Assembly (NCBI RefSeq): GCF_900103415.1
Contig: NZ_FMXB01000002.1
Coordinates: forward strand, 17,017-81,016
DNA: 64,000 bases
DNA from: Methanobrevibacter millerae
GTDB lineage: Archaea; Methanobacteriota; Methanobacteria; Methanobacteriales; Methanobacteriaceae
Reading direction: 5' to 3'
Under the pieces are notes generated by a model, which was not told the origin of the DNA, did not search any database, and saw only the letters and a list, made by a program, of their open reading frames with translations. The position numbers and the translations under genes were made by a program. Numbering within the stretch: the stretch's first letter is position 1; the number at the start of each line of letters is the position of its first letter. Positions 24,849 to 34,954 of the stretch are shown here, piece after piece.

Positions 24849-27583
24849 GATATTCCATTTTCTTTTTCTACTTTAATCAGATTATCAGCAGCCGTTTCAA
24901 GCTGATTTTCGTGTGTTACAATAATCATTTGAGGCAGCAGAGACATTTCTTTTAACAGATTAATTAATTCCTGTCTTCTGGCGCTGTCCAAATGAATTGT
25001 AGGTTCATCCAAGAGGATAGTTTCCAAATCACCTTTAGCCATGGATTTTGTGATACCCAATCTTAAAGCCAACGCGATAGCTATTTTTTCACCACCGCTA
25101 ACCATAGACATTGATGATTCACCTTCAGGACCCCATACGACAATGTTATAGTCTTCATCCAATGTCAAATCGGAGTAATTGAAATTGAAGTCATCAAAGA
25201 ACTCTTTGGTATTTTTCTGAATGATCGGCCTTGAATTGTTTCTCAATTCTTTTTGAATACCGTTCTTGCCGTAAAGTTCACGAATATCCTTCAATATGAC
25301 AAGATAATGTGTGATGTTATCATGTTCCCTTTGGAACCTGTCGTTGTTTTTGATTTTTTCAGCCAAAGACTTGTGCTGGGCGATAAGTTCCCTGGCTCTT
25401 CCCTTAATCTCAGACAGTTCATTGGTAAATGATTCGTATCTTCTGCCGTACATCTCGTCACGATAAATGATTTGTTCGTATTTTTCCTTATCGTAAGTGG
25501 ATGCGTTAATCTTGTTTTGAATGATATCCAGCTGATTGTTGGAAACACCGATGTCCTCCTTGACTGAATCGAACTGGGTCGTTATCGTGTTCTTATTTTG
25601 AACAAAACCTTTAAGCTGATTATACTCTTCATTTTTGGCTTTTAAATCATCAATACGGTTTTTAAGCTCCAGAGTATCCATATCCCCACTTAAATGAGGA
25701 TCGCTGTCAATGGCCAGCTTGATATTCTTAACGTGAACGTCAATTTCATTTTTAACCTGCTTTAATTTGTACTCGGCTTCTGTTTGGCTTCCAAGTACAT
25801 CCAAAGCTCCTTTTGACTGATTATAATCATCATGATCCTGCTTATAGCTGTCACGGTTTTCCTTTTCCTTGGCTATTTCAAGAATCAGTTCACCGAGCTT
25901 TCCGCTTATATGCTCCTTGGAGTCAAGGTTTTGGTCTATTTCACTTAAACGCTGCAAGTCCTTTTCCAGATTGGAGAACTTGTACTTGTGCTCCAGGATT
26001 TCTTCGGAAATTGCCTTTACCTTATCCAGTTTTTCCTTAAAGCTGTCCCTGTTTTTGGTAAACATCCTAATGGCTTCCTCATTTTCACCGATGGCTTTGG
26101 TATTCTCTTCAATTTCCGTTTTGTATTGTGAGGTAAGCTCAACCTTTTTGGCTTCATCGATGTCGGACTGACATACAGGACATTTGTTGTCAACGTTGGC
26201 CAGTTCCTCAAGAGGCTTTTCATTGGCCGCAATTGCCTGTTTGAATGCAACAATATCCTCTTTTTTGGAGTTTATGTCGCTTGTCAGGTCTTCAATCTTT
26301 GTGGAAATCTCATCGATGTATTCATTGGTTACATCGCCCAGTTTCTTTAAGTCATCGACATTTGCCAGTATATCCTGTGACATTCCAAAGTCAAGGAGCT
26401 TTTCCTTGGTAAGAACGAAGAATTTCTCGATTTCGTTCCTGTCGGATTCAATTCCCTTAAGAAGGACTTTCTTGTCATTTTCAAGCTGGGTCAACGTGGC
26501 CAGCTGCTTTTCATACTCGATTTTCTGATTGGTTAATTTGGAAATCTTTTCATCTGATGCCAAGTAATCGTTATATCCTTGCTTTTTAGCATGAATCAGA
26601 GTTTTCTGTTCCTTAATTGAATCAATTTTGTCTTCAAGTTCTATTTCTGATTCCTTTAAGGATTGAATGCTGACAACTGACTTTTCAAAGTCCAGATAGA
26701 CATCCAATTTGGAAACGTATTTTTCTAAACGGCCAATCTGCTCTTCGGCTTCACGGATCTTGTCCAGATTTTCCTGAAGCATGTGCTTGTCGTTTTCAAG
26801 TTTTTCCAGGGTTTGCTTTTCATTTTCCAAGTTATTTATTTGGGTTTCGTAAATTTCCTTTTCACGTTCCATATTGCGCTTGTCTTCAGCAATCTCTTCC
26901 CTTAGGGTCTTGACCTCTTTAATTTGGGATTCCAGTTCATGACCCCTTTCCTTAAGATCATTGAGCTCTGAAGTCTTGGTGTCATATTCTTCCTTTAGAG
27001 CATCCTTGGAATAAAGCTTTCCCTTGATTTCAGCCAGTTTGTTTTCATATTCATTGATTAATGGAGATAAGTTTTTCCATGCAACTTCCAGTGAATCCAA
27101 TCCAAGCAATTTAGCAATGAGGCGTTTTTTCTCAGCAGGCTGCTTATCGACAAGCTCTGCGATTTCGCCCTGCCTTACATATATTGCGTTGAGGAATAAA
27201 TTGGCATCCATATCCAGTATGGCTTCAATATTATTAGCCACTTCCTTTTCGCCAGTACACAGTGACATGAACTCGCTGTCGCTTGACGTTTTGGTTAAAA
27301 GTCGTGAAGACATTTTAGATTTGGTCTTTTCACGAATGATTCTGTATTCCTTGCCTCTTGATACGAAATCAAGCTCAACGCCCATCATATCGGCATTGTT
27401 TCTAACCAGGTCTCCAATTCTTCCTGCAGTATGCTGCTTGTATAAGGCGAAGCTCATGGCTTCAAAGATAGAGGATTTTCCTGCACCGTTTTCTCCCACA
27501 ATAACAGTGATTCCCTTGTCAAACTTGATAACTTCATTTGCATAGGATTTGAAATTCTTTAATTTTAAGCGTTTGAAAATCAT
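24833..27583 (-). CDS. rad50: DNA double-strand break repair ATPase Rad50
   Basis: 916 aa. LKLKNFKSYANEVIKFDKGITVIVGENGAGKSSIFEAM gives Walker A near residue 32; the middle 600 residues are coiled coil, interrupted by the zinc hook CPVC near residue 468. The C-terminal part has the ABC signature SMVSGGEKIAIALALRLGI and Walker B LETILLDEPT, then the D-loop and TVTHE-like IIVTHENQ. It forms the Rad50-Mre11 complex that tethers and resects DNA ends. It starts 2 nt after the mre11 stop; herA and nurA are next upstream. Length is normal for archaeal Rad50. Confidence 0.97.
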   Translation of the reverse strand: MIFKRLKLKNFKSYANEVIKFDKGITVIVGENGAGKSSIFEAMSFALYKQHTAGRIGDLVRNNADMMGVELDFVSRGKEYRIIREKTKSKMSSRLLTKTSSDSEFMSLCTGEKEVANNIEAILDMDANLFLNAIYVRQGEIAELVDKQPAEKKRLIAKLLGLDSLEVAWKNLSPLINEYENKLAEIKGKLYSKDALKEEYDTKTSELNDLKERGHELESQIKEVKTLREEIAEDKRNMEREKEIYETQINNLENEKQTLEKLENDKHMLQENLDKIREAEEQIGRLEKYVSKLDVYLDFEKSVVSIQSLKESEIELEDKIDSIKEQKTLIHAKKQGYNDYLASDEKISKLTNQKIEYEKQLATLTQLENDKKVLLKGIESDRNEIEKFFVLTKEKLLDFGMSQDILANVDDLKKLGDVTNEYIDEISTKIEDLTSDINSKKEDIVAFKQAIAANEKPLEELANVDNKCPVCQSDIDEAKKVELTSQYKTEIEENTKAIGENEEAIRMFTKNRDSFKEKLDKVKAISEEILEHKYKFSNLEKDLQRLSEIDQNLDSKEHISGKLGELILEIAKEKENRDSYKQDHDDYNQSKGALDVLGSQTEAEYKLKQVKNEIDVHVKNIKLAIDSDPHLSGDMDTLELKNRIDDLKAKNEEYNQLKGFVQNKNTITTQFDSVKEDIGVSNNQLDIIQNKINASTYDKEKYEQIIYRDEMYGRRYESFTNELSEIKGRARELIAQHKSLAEKIKNNDRFQREHDNITHYLVILKDIRELYGKNGIQKELRNNSRPIIQKNTKEFFDDFNFNYSDLTLDEDYNIVVWGPEGESSMSMVSGGEKIAIALALRLGITKSMAKGDLETILLDEPTIHLDSARRQELINLLKEMSLLPQMIIVTHENQLETAADNLIKVEKENGISKIVN

Positions 27584-27585
27584 TT

Positions 27586-28743
27586 TTAATCCTCCTCTTC
27601 CTCTTCAACAGGATATCTCTCTTTATAGAATTCATCAATCAGTTGTCTGGATTCTTCGATTTCATCTTTTGAAAGCAGATTATACAATTCAATAGCCAGT
27701 TTGGTAATGTCTTCATCATCATAGGACTCTAATCTGGAAGACAACACCTCAATAGGACCCAAAGCATTCTCCTTGTCGATGATTAAATCTATGTTTTCTT
27801 CACCTGGAGTGATGAATTTAGGCCTTACCATCAGTGACAAATCATCCAGCTCTTCGGTTATGAGATCATATGCGGCTGTAGTTGAAGTGACGTTTTCAAC
27901 TGTGAGATTGAGAATCGGCTTTTTGTCAAAATCCTTAATCGTTTCCTTTATCTCTTCAACACCGTGAGCCAGGGTGTCATAATCCAAAGTTTTTTCAATG
28001 AATTCCCTTGGAAGGTCTATTTTTATTCTTGTAACGGACGGCTTTGCTGAATCAAAATCAACTATGACAAAGCCCTTTCCGTTTTTTCTGTAGTCTCCAA
28101 GTTCCGTCGTTTTCCAGACTTCGCTAGATCCAGGATAAACGAGTTTACCTTTCCCAAAATCATCATTGATGTAATTGTGAAGGTGACCCATCGCATAATA
28201 ATTAAAGTTATCCGGAACGTCGCCTATTTCAAGTTCATACTGAAGGTTGAAATACTTATCAATGCCTTGGTGCAATACCAGAATGGATTTTTCATGGTTT
28301 GCTGCCTTTTTGGACAGTTCGGACAATTTATTCTTAAGATTCTTATCCTGTGAAGACGGATAAAACGGAAGACCCGCTATAAAAACATCTTCAAACATGT
28401 AGTTGGTATTGATAGGACTTATTACCTTTAAACCAAACTTCTTGAATAATACCTGTGGAGGAATAGCTCCCTTACGCATTACAGTATCATGGTTACCTGC
28501 AATTGCAAATATTGGAATGTTTGCATTTTTAAGCTTAATTAACGCTTTTTGAACTGTAAACAGAGCTAAAGGAGATGGTCTTGCATTGTCAAACAGGTCT
28601 CCACTGTGTATTACAAAATCAACTTTCTCTTCAATTATTCTATCAATAATCCTCTCAAACACTTCATAAAAGTCTTTTTCACGTTCGTATAAACCGAACT
28701 GACGATAACCTAAATGAGTGTCTGCCAAATGTGCAAATTTCAT
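27586..28743 (-). CDS. mre11: DNA double-strand break repair nuclease Mre11
   Basis: About 385 aa. The phosphoesterase motifs are in order: MKFAHLADTHLGYRQFG (D-x-H), VIHSGDLFDNARP (GDxxD), AIAGNHDTVM (GNHD), LVLHQG and YYAMGHLHNY (GHxH). After the nuclease domain comes the capping domain and a C-terminal acidic helix region (YPVEEEEED) that would contact Rad50. The start is at 28743, with GAGGTAAT upstream; the ORF can extend to 28782 but lacks family similarity. It makes the initial cuts in end resection with Rad50 (2 nt downstream), feeding HerA-NurA. Confidence 0.96.
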   Translation of the reverse strand: MKFAHLADTHLGYRQFGLYEREKDFYEVFERIIDRIIEEKVDFVIHSGDLFDNARPSPLALFTVQKALIKLKNANIPIFAIAGNHDTVMRKGAIPPQVLFKKFGLKVISPINTNYMFEDVFIAGLPFYPSSQDKNLKNKLSELSKKAANHEKSILVLHQGIDKYFNLQYELEIGDVPDNFNYYAMGHLHNYINDDFGKGKLVYPGSSEVWKTTELGDYRKNGKGFVIVDFDSAKPSVTRIKIDLPREFIEKTLDYDTLAHGVEEIKETIKDFDKKPILNLTVENVTSTTAAYDLITEELDDLSLMVRPKFITPGEENIDLIIDKENALGPIEVLSSRLESYDDEDITKLAIELYNLLSKDEIEESRQLIDEFYKERYPVEEEEED

Positions 28744-28848
28744 TATATTACCTCTAATCTTCGTATATAACCAATTAAACACTTATAAAATATTTAATTA
28801 TGTAGTAGTTTAAATTTATAATTATTTAAGCTTTATGCATTTTCAAGA

Positions 28849-28872
28849 GCAATATTGACCCCACCTAGTAAT
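28849..28872 (+). repeat. Spaced motif copy 2: GCAATATTG-N9-AGTAAT
   Basis: Second of three copies, in the gap between the herA stop and mre11. The distal AGTAAT half overlaps the herA stop codon (TAG on the minus strand) and so may be coincidental here. Orientation and 9-nt spacing match the copies at 5117 and 59381. Confidence 0.45.
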
Positions 28873-30364
28873 CGTAACCCAAATCAAGGCTCTCCTGCTC
28901 CTGACGTCTAATTTCTGCTTCTTCAGCTTCCCGATAGTTTTTAAACTCTCCGATTATGTCCAAATCACCACCGGTACGGCGACCTTTAAACTCGTCTATT
29001 TTAACTAATGTAGGCACTTTGCTCATTAAACCTAGAACAATGGCTTCACCGACATTAAGTGAAGGCAACTGTTCAATCAAATCCCTTGATAGGCTTTCTG
29101 AAGCTGATTGTACGTGCCTTTGGTCTTCAGGTTCGACAAGCCTCAGTATTATCATATTGTTCATCTGTGACAGGGCGTCATGGTCAACGGTTTTAGGGGA
29201 CTGGCTTACCAGACAGAGTCCCAGACCGAATTTACGTCCTTCCCTTGCAACCCTTTGAATCCAATGCTTTGACTGTGAATCCCTTCTGTTCGGAGCCAGG
29301 ATATGGGCTTCCTCAATGACGAAAAATACAGGGTGGTCTAAGGTATCGCCAGTATTTCCGTGAACGGCATTTTTTCTTCTTCGAAGAGCGTTTCTCATAA
29401 TGTGGCTTACAAGCACTTCTGCTACATATTCATCGCTTTGGCTTAAATCAAGGACATTAACGTGGCCTATCTTAATGCCGGTTAAAATATTGCCCTTGTT
29501 ATTGTCAAAGAGATTGCTGTATTTGTCTTTTGCATCATCAATTTTATTCATCACATCGATAATCTGCTTGTCTGAGCCCTCTTCACTGGCCAGAACAGCC
29601 AGATAATCATACATCGCATCCAGAAACTTATGATCCCTTTCGGTACCACTGTCAATCTCCCTTTTGACATGATGGAAAGCTTTCCTGAAGTATCTCTCCT
29701 GAATATATGCATTTCCTGAAATGTTGACCAGTCTTTTAATTTCCGCAAATGACATGTAAGTCGGATTGATTTTAGGAGCTATTACATTAACATTACCGTT
29801 TGGAAACTCTGCATCCCGGTATTCGCCGTGCATGTCAAAAACGAAAATAGGCACGCTATAGGCCAACAGCTGATCCATCAGTACCGCCACAGTGTTGGAT
29901 TTTCCTGCACCGGTCATGGCCAAAATAGCCAAATGCCTGTTGAGCATCGGGTTTGCCTCCACATTGACTTCGACGTCTTCCTGATTGACAAGAGTACCTA
30001 ATTTGATAGGGTTTTTAACCTTGAAAACCTTATCCAGAATCTCCTTATCTGCCAGCTTGATTGGAGTTCCTGGCAGGGCAGGGGTTCTCGGAAGCCTTAA
30101 TTTATCGTCAACGTCTCCCAAAAGCTTTACCTTTCCCTTAATGTAATAGTCGTTTCCTCCGATTCGGGAAATCGTTTGAATTGCGTCAACATCATGCAAA
30201 TCGATGTTTAAAGCATCGTTTCCTCGAACCAAACTTTCAACCATTCCCAAAACCTTTTTGCCGTCATATTCGACAGTCACGTATTCGCCGACCTGCGGCA
30301 TCTTGTCTGAAATGAACGTTAATTCCGATAATGAAATTTCTCCTACGCAGTAACCTACCGTCAT
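28865..30364 (-). CDS. herA: HerA bidirectional DNA translocase/helicase ATPase
   Basis: 499 aa. An N-terminal HAS-barrel (GEYVTVEYDGKKVLGMVESLVRG) precedes the FtsK-like RecA core: ILAMTGAGKSNTVAVLMDQL (Walker A) near residue 152, VFVIEEAHILAPN (Walker B with Glu) near 340 and QRVAREGRKFGLGLCLVSQSPKTVD with the arginine finger. HerA makes a hexamer that, with NurA, drives 5'-strand resection after Mre11-Rad50. The nurA gene ends 4 nt upstream, so they are translationally coupled. GGTGATAAT precedes the ATG. Confidence 0.95.
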   Translation of the reverse strand: MTVGYCVGEISLSELTFISDKMPQVGEYVTVEYDGKKVLGMVESLVRGNDALNIDLHDVDAIQTISRIGGNDYYIKGKVKLLGDVDDKLRLPRTPALPGTPIKLADKEILDKVFKVKNPIKLGTLVNQEDVEVNVEANPMLNRHLAILAMTGAGKSNTVAVLMDQLLAYSVPIFVFDMHGEYRDAEFPNGNVNVIAPKINPTYMSFAEIKRLVNISGNAYIQERYFRKAFHHVKREIDSGTERDHKFLDAMYDYLAVLASEEGSDKQIIDVMNKIDDAKDKYSNLFDNNKGNILTGIKIGHVNVLDLSQSDEYVAEVLVSHIMRNALRRRKNAVHGNTGDTLDHPVFFVIEEAHILAPNRRDSQSKHWIQRVAREGRKFGLGLCLVSQSPKTVDHDALSQMNNMIILRLVEPEDQRHVQSASESLSRDLIEQLPSLNVGEAIVLGLMSKVPTLVKIDEFKGRRTGGDLDIIGEFKNYREAEEAEIRRQEQESLDLGYDY

Positions 30365-30368
30365 ATTA

Positions 30369-31430
30369 TCACCTTAATTGTTCCCTGTTTGTGGTTTCAT
30401 AAATTCTACTGATTTTTAAAAGTTCTTCAACATTACTGTTCGTTATTACAACATTATTATGTGCCTTGTTAAGCAGATACGGATATCCTCCTGCCCCGTC
30501 TCTTTTTATGATTTCAATTATTTCAGCTATTTCATCCTCTTCGGCATAGTAAGGAAGCTCAATCTTTAAAACGCTCTTGTTTTCCTCCAGCCTCACATAA
30601 AAGATTGTAAACCATAACTTATTGAAAAAGTCATTGGCTACAGGGAAGGGAACCGCAATGGAATCTTCCACTTTCTTATAGATGATTTTTGAAATTCCCT
30701 GCTTTTGCGTGAACTGGTCTAAAATGCCGATGTCCGGAGCCTTGTAGTGAAACAAATCATTGCTTGAGGATGACTTGGAAATCGAAATCAGCTTTTTGTT
30801 TTTCTTAAGGATTTCGCCTAAAACCAATAGCTTTTCGATTGAAGATAAATACAAGTCATAAACGTCATCCATTTCATCGGATGCGTGGACAAAGACCTTG
30901 TTTTTTATTTCGGGAAATGACAAATCCAGACTTGACAAATCGTTGATGTCGTCTATAAACATTTTCAAAACGCCGCCGTTTAATTTCTCCTTAATGTCGG
31001 CAGGCTGCTTTGCGCCTTTTGGATAATGGTTCTGCAAATCCCCGAAAATGGATCCGTCAAAAAGATAATAATCAACGTCATATTCGCTGATTGCCTTAAG
31101 GCAGCATTTAAGCTCGAATATGGACATGTAATTTGGAACCAGTTCCTTTATGAAAGGCACATGGTCAATTTCGAAAATCTCTGACTGCTCGATTGAATCC
31201 AGCTCGTTATCGTAAATTAAAGCCTCCGCACTTACAGGACAATAATTGAACATGAGGAATTTTTTAATGTTGAAGCTTCCGTCACCTGCTGCAATGCAGA
31301 AGTCCTTTTTGCTTTTGGCAAAGGGCTTGTCAAACCATTTTCCGTCCAAAAATGATTTGTCCTGCTTTTCCGGCTCCGGCTTGAGATATCGCTTATTGTT
31401 GAGAGCCTTATAATATAGTGATTTTAACAT
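30369..31430 (-). CDS. nurA: NurA 5'-3' nuclease
   Basis: 353 aa. The family is recognised by its place directly upstream of herA and by the NurA signature FCIAAGDGSFN near residue 45 (first catalytic Asp), YYLFDGSIFGDLQ near residue 115 (second Asp-containing strand) and the C-terminal GGYPYLLNKAHNNVVITN near residue 320. NurA forms a dimeric nuclease plugged into the HerA hexamer. The N-terminal extension with many lysines (LKPEPEKQDKSF) is ordinary for the family. Confidence 0.9.
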   Translation of the reverse strand: MLKSLYYKALNNKRYLKPEPEKQDKSFLDGKWFDKPFAKSKKDFCIAAGDGSFNIKKFLMFNYCPVSAEALIYDNELDSIEQSEIFEIDHVPFIKELVPNYMSIFELKCCLKAISEYDVDYYLFDGSIFGDLQNHYPKGAKQPADIKEKLNGGVLKMFIDDINDLSSLDLSFPEIKNKVFVHASDEMDDVYDLYLSSIEKLLVLGEILKKNKKLISISKSSSSNDLFHYKAPDIGILDQFTQKQGISKIIYKKVEDSIAVPFPVANDFFNKLWFTIFYVRLEENKSVLKIELPYYAEEDEIAEIIEIIKRDGAGGYPYLLNKAHNNVVITNSNVEELLKISRIYETTNREQLR

Positions 31431-31455
31431 AATAGTTAATATGTAAATATATAAT

Positions 31456-31490
31456 AAAAAAAAGTAGTGGTAGAGCAGCTGATAACTACT
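31456..31490 (-). terminator. Hairpin plus T-tract after GGGP synthase
   Basis: On the minus strand, AGTAGT at the stop codon pairs with ACTACT and is followed by an eight-T tract (bases 31463 to 31456), giving the shape of an intrinsic terminator for the ggps gene. Confidence 0.5.
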
Positions 31491-32238
31491 CGATTGAAGC
31501 CTTTTTAATAGCTCCAGTTAACTCTTGAATTTTAGCTTTAACGTCTGTGGTTTCTTCTACAACAGTACCTGTGACGATAATATCTCCGCCTGCTTTGGCT
31601 GCAGTGTATGCTGCTTTTGCATCACGAATACCTCCGCCGACAACTACAATCATGTCATCGGTAGCCCTTTTGGTGTATGCAACCATTTCAGGAGGAATAG
31701 GCTGATCCGCACCGGAACCGGCTTCGATATAGAAGAATCTCATTCCCAAAAATTCTGATGCCATTGCATAAACGGCAGGGATTTTAGGCTTGTTTCTAGG
31801 TACCAGTTTTGCTTCTCCAACCCAGCCTACAGTTCCGCCAGGTTCTGCAACCATATAACCCATAGGCAATATTTCAAGGCCAGATTTCTTAACAGCAGGG
31901 GAAGCAAGAGCTTGTGCGCCAATTATCCAATAAGGATTATTGGAATTAAGATAACTCATAAAAAATATTGCATCAGCATATTTACTTACGCTACTAGTAT
32001 TTCCTGGAAATATGATTATTGGAACAGCTATGTTTTCAGAGAGTATTTTACAGGTTTCGTCAACGCCAACATTATCAACAGTTGATCCACCAATCATAAT
32101 ACCGTCAGTTCCACCCTCAATAGCTTCAGTTGCGATATTCAAAGCTTCTTCAGGGGTCTGTTCATCGGGATCGATTAAAGTGAAATGAACTTTCCTTTCT
32201 TTTAATATATTTTTAATATATGCTTCAACATCTTTCAT
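31486..32238 (-). CDS. Geranylgeranylglyceryl phosphate synthase
   Basis: 250 aa TIM barrel of the GGGP/PcrB family. KVHFTLIDPDEQTPEEALNIATEAIEGGTDGIMIGGSTVDN gives the first beta strands with the conserved Asp pair, PIIIFPGNTSSVSKYADAIFFMSYLNSNNPYWIIGAQ the centre, FFYIEAGSGADQPIP the sn-glycerol-1-phosphate site and VVGGGIRDAKAA the phosphate-binding GGGIR loop. It forms the first ether bond of archaeal lipids from sn-glycerol-1-phosphate and geranylgeranyl diphosphate. It sits downstream of the L40e gene and is followed by a hairpin-T terminator. Confidence 0.94.
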   Translation of the reverse strand: MKDVEAYIKNILKERKVHFTLIDPDEQTPEEALNIATEAIEGGTDGIMIGGSTVDNVGVDETCKILSENIAVPIIIFPGNTSSVSKYADAIFFMSYLNSNNPYWIIGAQALASPAVKKSGLEILPMGYMVAEPGGTVGWVGEAKLVPRNKPKIPAVYAMASEFLGMRFFYIEAGSGADQPIPPEMVAYTKRATDDMIVVVGGGIRDAKAAYTAAKAGGDIIVTGTVVEETTDVKAKIQELTGAIKKASIE

Positions 32239-32339
32239 AAAAATAAGTTTATTTAAAATTGTATATTAATTTATTGATAGAAAAAATAATAATTCGATGG
32301 TTTAGTAAAATTAAAAATGGTGAAAAAAGAGGAATGAAT

Positions 32340-32486
32340 CTATCCTCTTGGTTCTTTGGCTTTGTATCTTAAGCCTTTGTAACCACATTTTCTACAAGTT
32401 GTTGCACCAGCAGGGTTACGAGCGTTACATTTTAAGCAGATTTTAATATTAAACATTCTGTTTTCTGCTTCTTCAAATCTTGCCAT
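32340..32486 (-). CDS. rpl40e: Large ribosomal subunit protein eL40 (L40e)
   Basis: Too short for routine ORF finding: 48 aa from an ATG at 32486 to the stop at 32340. The product begins [19 protein letters not shown], then [19 protein letters not shown], giving the two CxxC pairs of the zinc ribbon, and ends YKAKEPRG. This is the standard archaeal L40e of about 48-50 residues. AAGGAGGAG lies just before the start. It is alone between tsr3 and the GGGP synthase gene. Confidence 0.95.
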   Translation of the reverse strand: MARFEEAENRMFNIKICLKCNARNPAGATTCRKCGYKGLRYKAKEPRG

Positions 32487-32652
32487 TAATAACTCCTCCT
32501 TATAATAATGAAATCAAATAAATAATCGTTATGAATAAAATGAGACTATACCATAATCATAACTATTAATAAATTATTTAATGTTAATAGTATTTAAAGG
32601 TTTAGTTATTTTCACTGATTTCAATGAAAAAATAACATTAATTTTAAAATAA

Positions 32653-33174
32653 TCACTCTGAATTTTTGGATTCGAGAAAATCGTTCTGTATTTTAACGAC
32701 CTCAGAGCTTGTATCGGCCTCGGAGTACGCTTCAAGTAGCTCATGGTTAAGCTCAAGAAATGTGTGACCCCACTTAAAGCCGTCCATCAAATCCCTGGCC
32801 TCGTCCTTAAAGCGGGTTATATATAATGTGGCGGCTACAGCCTCAACGGTTGATAAAATACATGCTTTTCCATAGTTAACCGGATTCGTTGCGATTAAAA
32901 ATGGAAGGGATCTGTGGTATTTGGATAGGGAGAAGAATTTCTTGGAACGTGACACCTCATTCCATGAGCAGTCAAGTCCAACAATTCCCCTTCTTTGAAC
33001 ATATTTGTAGTCCTCATATGAAACGGCCTTTTCAGCATATGGATTAAGTACTATAGCACCGCCAGGAATCCTGTTTATGCTGTGAACCAGCCTGCACTTT
33101 CCAAGCCTTTCCATCTTGATTGCGGTGCATTTCTTTCTGTCGCACTCATCCGCATGAAAAACCGTAATTCTCAT
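32653..33174 (-). CDS. tsr3: rRNA aminocarboxypropyltransferase Tsr3 (DUF367)
   Basis: 173 aa. MRITVFHADECDRKKCTAIKMERLG is the N-terminal domain of the Tsr3 family and GIVGLDCSWNEVSR...KYHRSLPFLIATNPVNYGKACILSTVEAVAATLYI is the SPOUT-like SAM-binding core. Tsr3 transfers the 3-amino-3-carboxypropyl group of SAM to small-subunit rRNA (position equivalent to yeast U1191 m1acp3Psi). The acidic C-terminus is normal. It starts 1 nt after the stop of the upstream secreted-protein gene, so both share a transcript although their roles do not obviously match. Confidence 0.92.
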   Translation of the reverse strand: MRITVFHADECDRKKCTAIKMERLGKCRLVHSINRIPGGAIVLNPYAEKAVSYEDYKYVQRRGIVGLDCSWNEVSRSKKFFSLSKYHRSLPFLIATNPVNYGKACILSTVEAVAATLYITRFKDEARDLMDGFKWGHTFLELNHELLEAYSEADTSSEVVKIQNDFLESKNSE

Positions 33175-33175
33175 A

Positions 33176-33829
33176 TTAACCTTCTAGACCTGAGTAGTTT
33201 CCTGCATTGATCTGGCGTATCAGCTCGATTTGCTGTGCAAATTCATCGTTGCTTAATCCAAACTGCTGACTTACTGATGCGATGTTATCGGTATCTTTCA
33301 ATTTGATTGACTTGAGCAGAGGCTCGATGAATTTGACGTATGAATCACCGAAAGTGTTCAATGTGAAGTTCACTTTGGACAGGTCTGAGAATATGGTGTA
33401 GATAACGTATCCCTGATGGCCGGTATGGGCCTCACAGATTACGATTCCCATTGCCTTTGATGTGTTTGAAACCGTAGTGTTGTTGACTACAGGCAACGCT
33501 TCACCAAAGTAGATGTTCCATTCCTGACCGTTGAATGAACGTTTTTCAGGACCCATAACTCCCTGGAACTTATACAATTCCATCAGTTCGGATGAATTGT
33601 CCATGGTCGTCAGGTTATAAGTAATATTGTTGGCATCATCATGATATGTAGCCATAAATGATTCATTGCTTTCGCCCTGGGCAACATTGCCCGTAAAGGC
33701 TCCGCTCATGAACTCGGTATCGAAGGGTGTTGTCTGGGCATTGTTGAAAAAGCCAGTGGCGAAAAGAGCGCCTACGACAGCCACAACCAATACGACGATT
33801 GCGATAATTATTAAATATTTCTTTTCCAT
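33176..33829 (-). CDS. Membrane-anchored hypothetical protein
   Basis: 217 aa. The N-terminal MEKKYLIIIAIVVLVVAVVGALFATGFF is a signal anchor; the remaining 190 residues should lie outside the cell and carry several N-x-S/T sites (NNTT, NVSN-like) consistent with archaeal N-glycosylation. I see no catalytic motif. Similar short proteins with a single N-terminal helix and DUF-type domains are common in Methanobrevibacter. Its stop codon is 1 nt from the tsr3 start. Confidence 0.7.
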   Translation of the reverse strand: MEKKYLIIIAIVVLVVAVVGALFATGFFNNAQTTPFDTEFMSGAFTGNVAQGESNESFMATYHDDANNITYNLTTMDNSSELMELYKFQGVMGPEKRSFNGQEWNIYFGEALPVVNNTTVSNTSKAMGIVICEAHTGHQGYVIYTIFSDLSKVNFTLNTFGDSYVKFIEPLLKSIKLKDTDNIASVSQQFGLSNDEFAQQIELIRQINAGNYSGLEG

Positions 33830-33921
33830 TATAAAACTCCGTTAATTTTTTAACATTTAATATTATAATGGAAGTATTTAATATAGGTTTACTTCAATAT
33901 ATTAATAGGAATCATTGGTGA

Positions 33922-34464
<543 letters not shown>

Positions 34465-34516
34465 CAATAGTTATAAATATGATAAAGATATTAATAATAT
34501 AAAGGAGATTATAATT

Positions 34517-34954
34517 ATGGTTGTTAAAGTTATAGAAGGTAAAGAAGACAAGGTAACAATGCCTGATTTACTCGCAGATTTAAAGAAGAATTCTAAAGTT
34601 GATTATTGCGGAGCTATTTTCTCTTTTGAAGGAATAGTACGTGGAAAAGAAGAAAATATGGATTTGGAAAAACTCATATTGACCACACCTGACAAGGAAA
34701 AGACATTAAAAGAGATTGAAGCCATCGTTGAAAACGCAAAAATCAAATACAACGTCGCTGAAATATCCGTTGTCCACTATCTTGGAGAATTCTACACCGG
34801 AGACAGCCTCTTTTTGGTTGCTGTTTTAGGTGGTCACAGGGGAGAAAGCCTGGACGCTTTAAAAGAAGTTATTGAAAATGTTAAATTCGACGTTGAATTT
34901 AAAAAAGAAGAGATTTCCAAACAGGGAACTAAAACAATCCTGGCAGGAGGATAA
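34517..34954 (+). CDS. moaE: Molybdopterin synthase catalytic subunit (MoaE family)
   Basis: 145 aa. YCGAIFSFEGIVRGKEE near residue 32 and EISVVHYLGEFYTGDSLFLVAVLGGHRGESLDALKEVIENVKFDVEFKKEEI are MoaE signatures, with the catalytic Lys (FKKEEI) and the conserved His/Arg. MoaE, with MoaD, adds sulfurs to precursor Z to form molybdopterin, needed by tungsten/molybdenum formylmethanofuran dehydrogenase. AAGGAG is well placed before the ATG at 34517. Its TAA overlaps the ATG of a 43-aa membrane protein by 1 nt. Confidence 0.88.
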   Translation: MVVKVIEGKEDKVTMPDLLADLKKNSKVDYCGAIFSFEGIVRGKEENMDLEKLILTTPDKEKTLKEIEAIVENAKIKYNVAEISVVHYLGEFYTGDSLFLVAVLGGHRGESLDALKEVIENVKFDVEFKKEEISKQGTKTILAGG

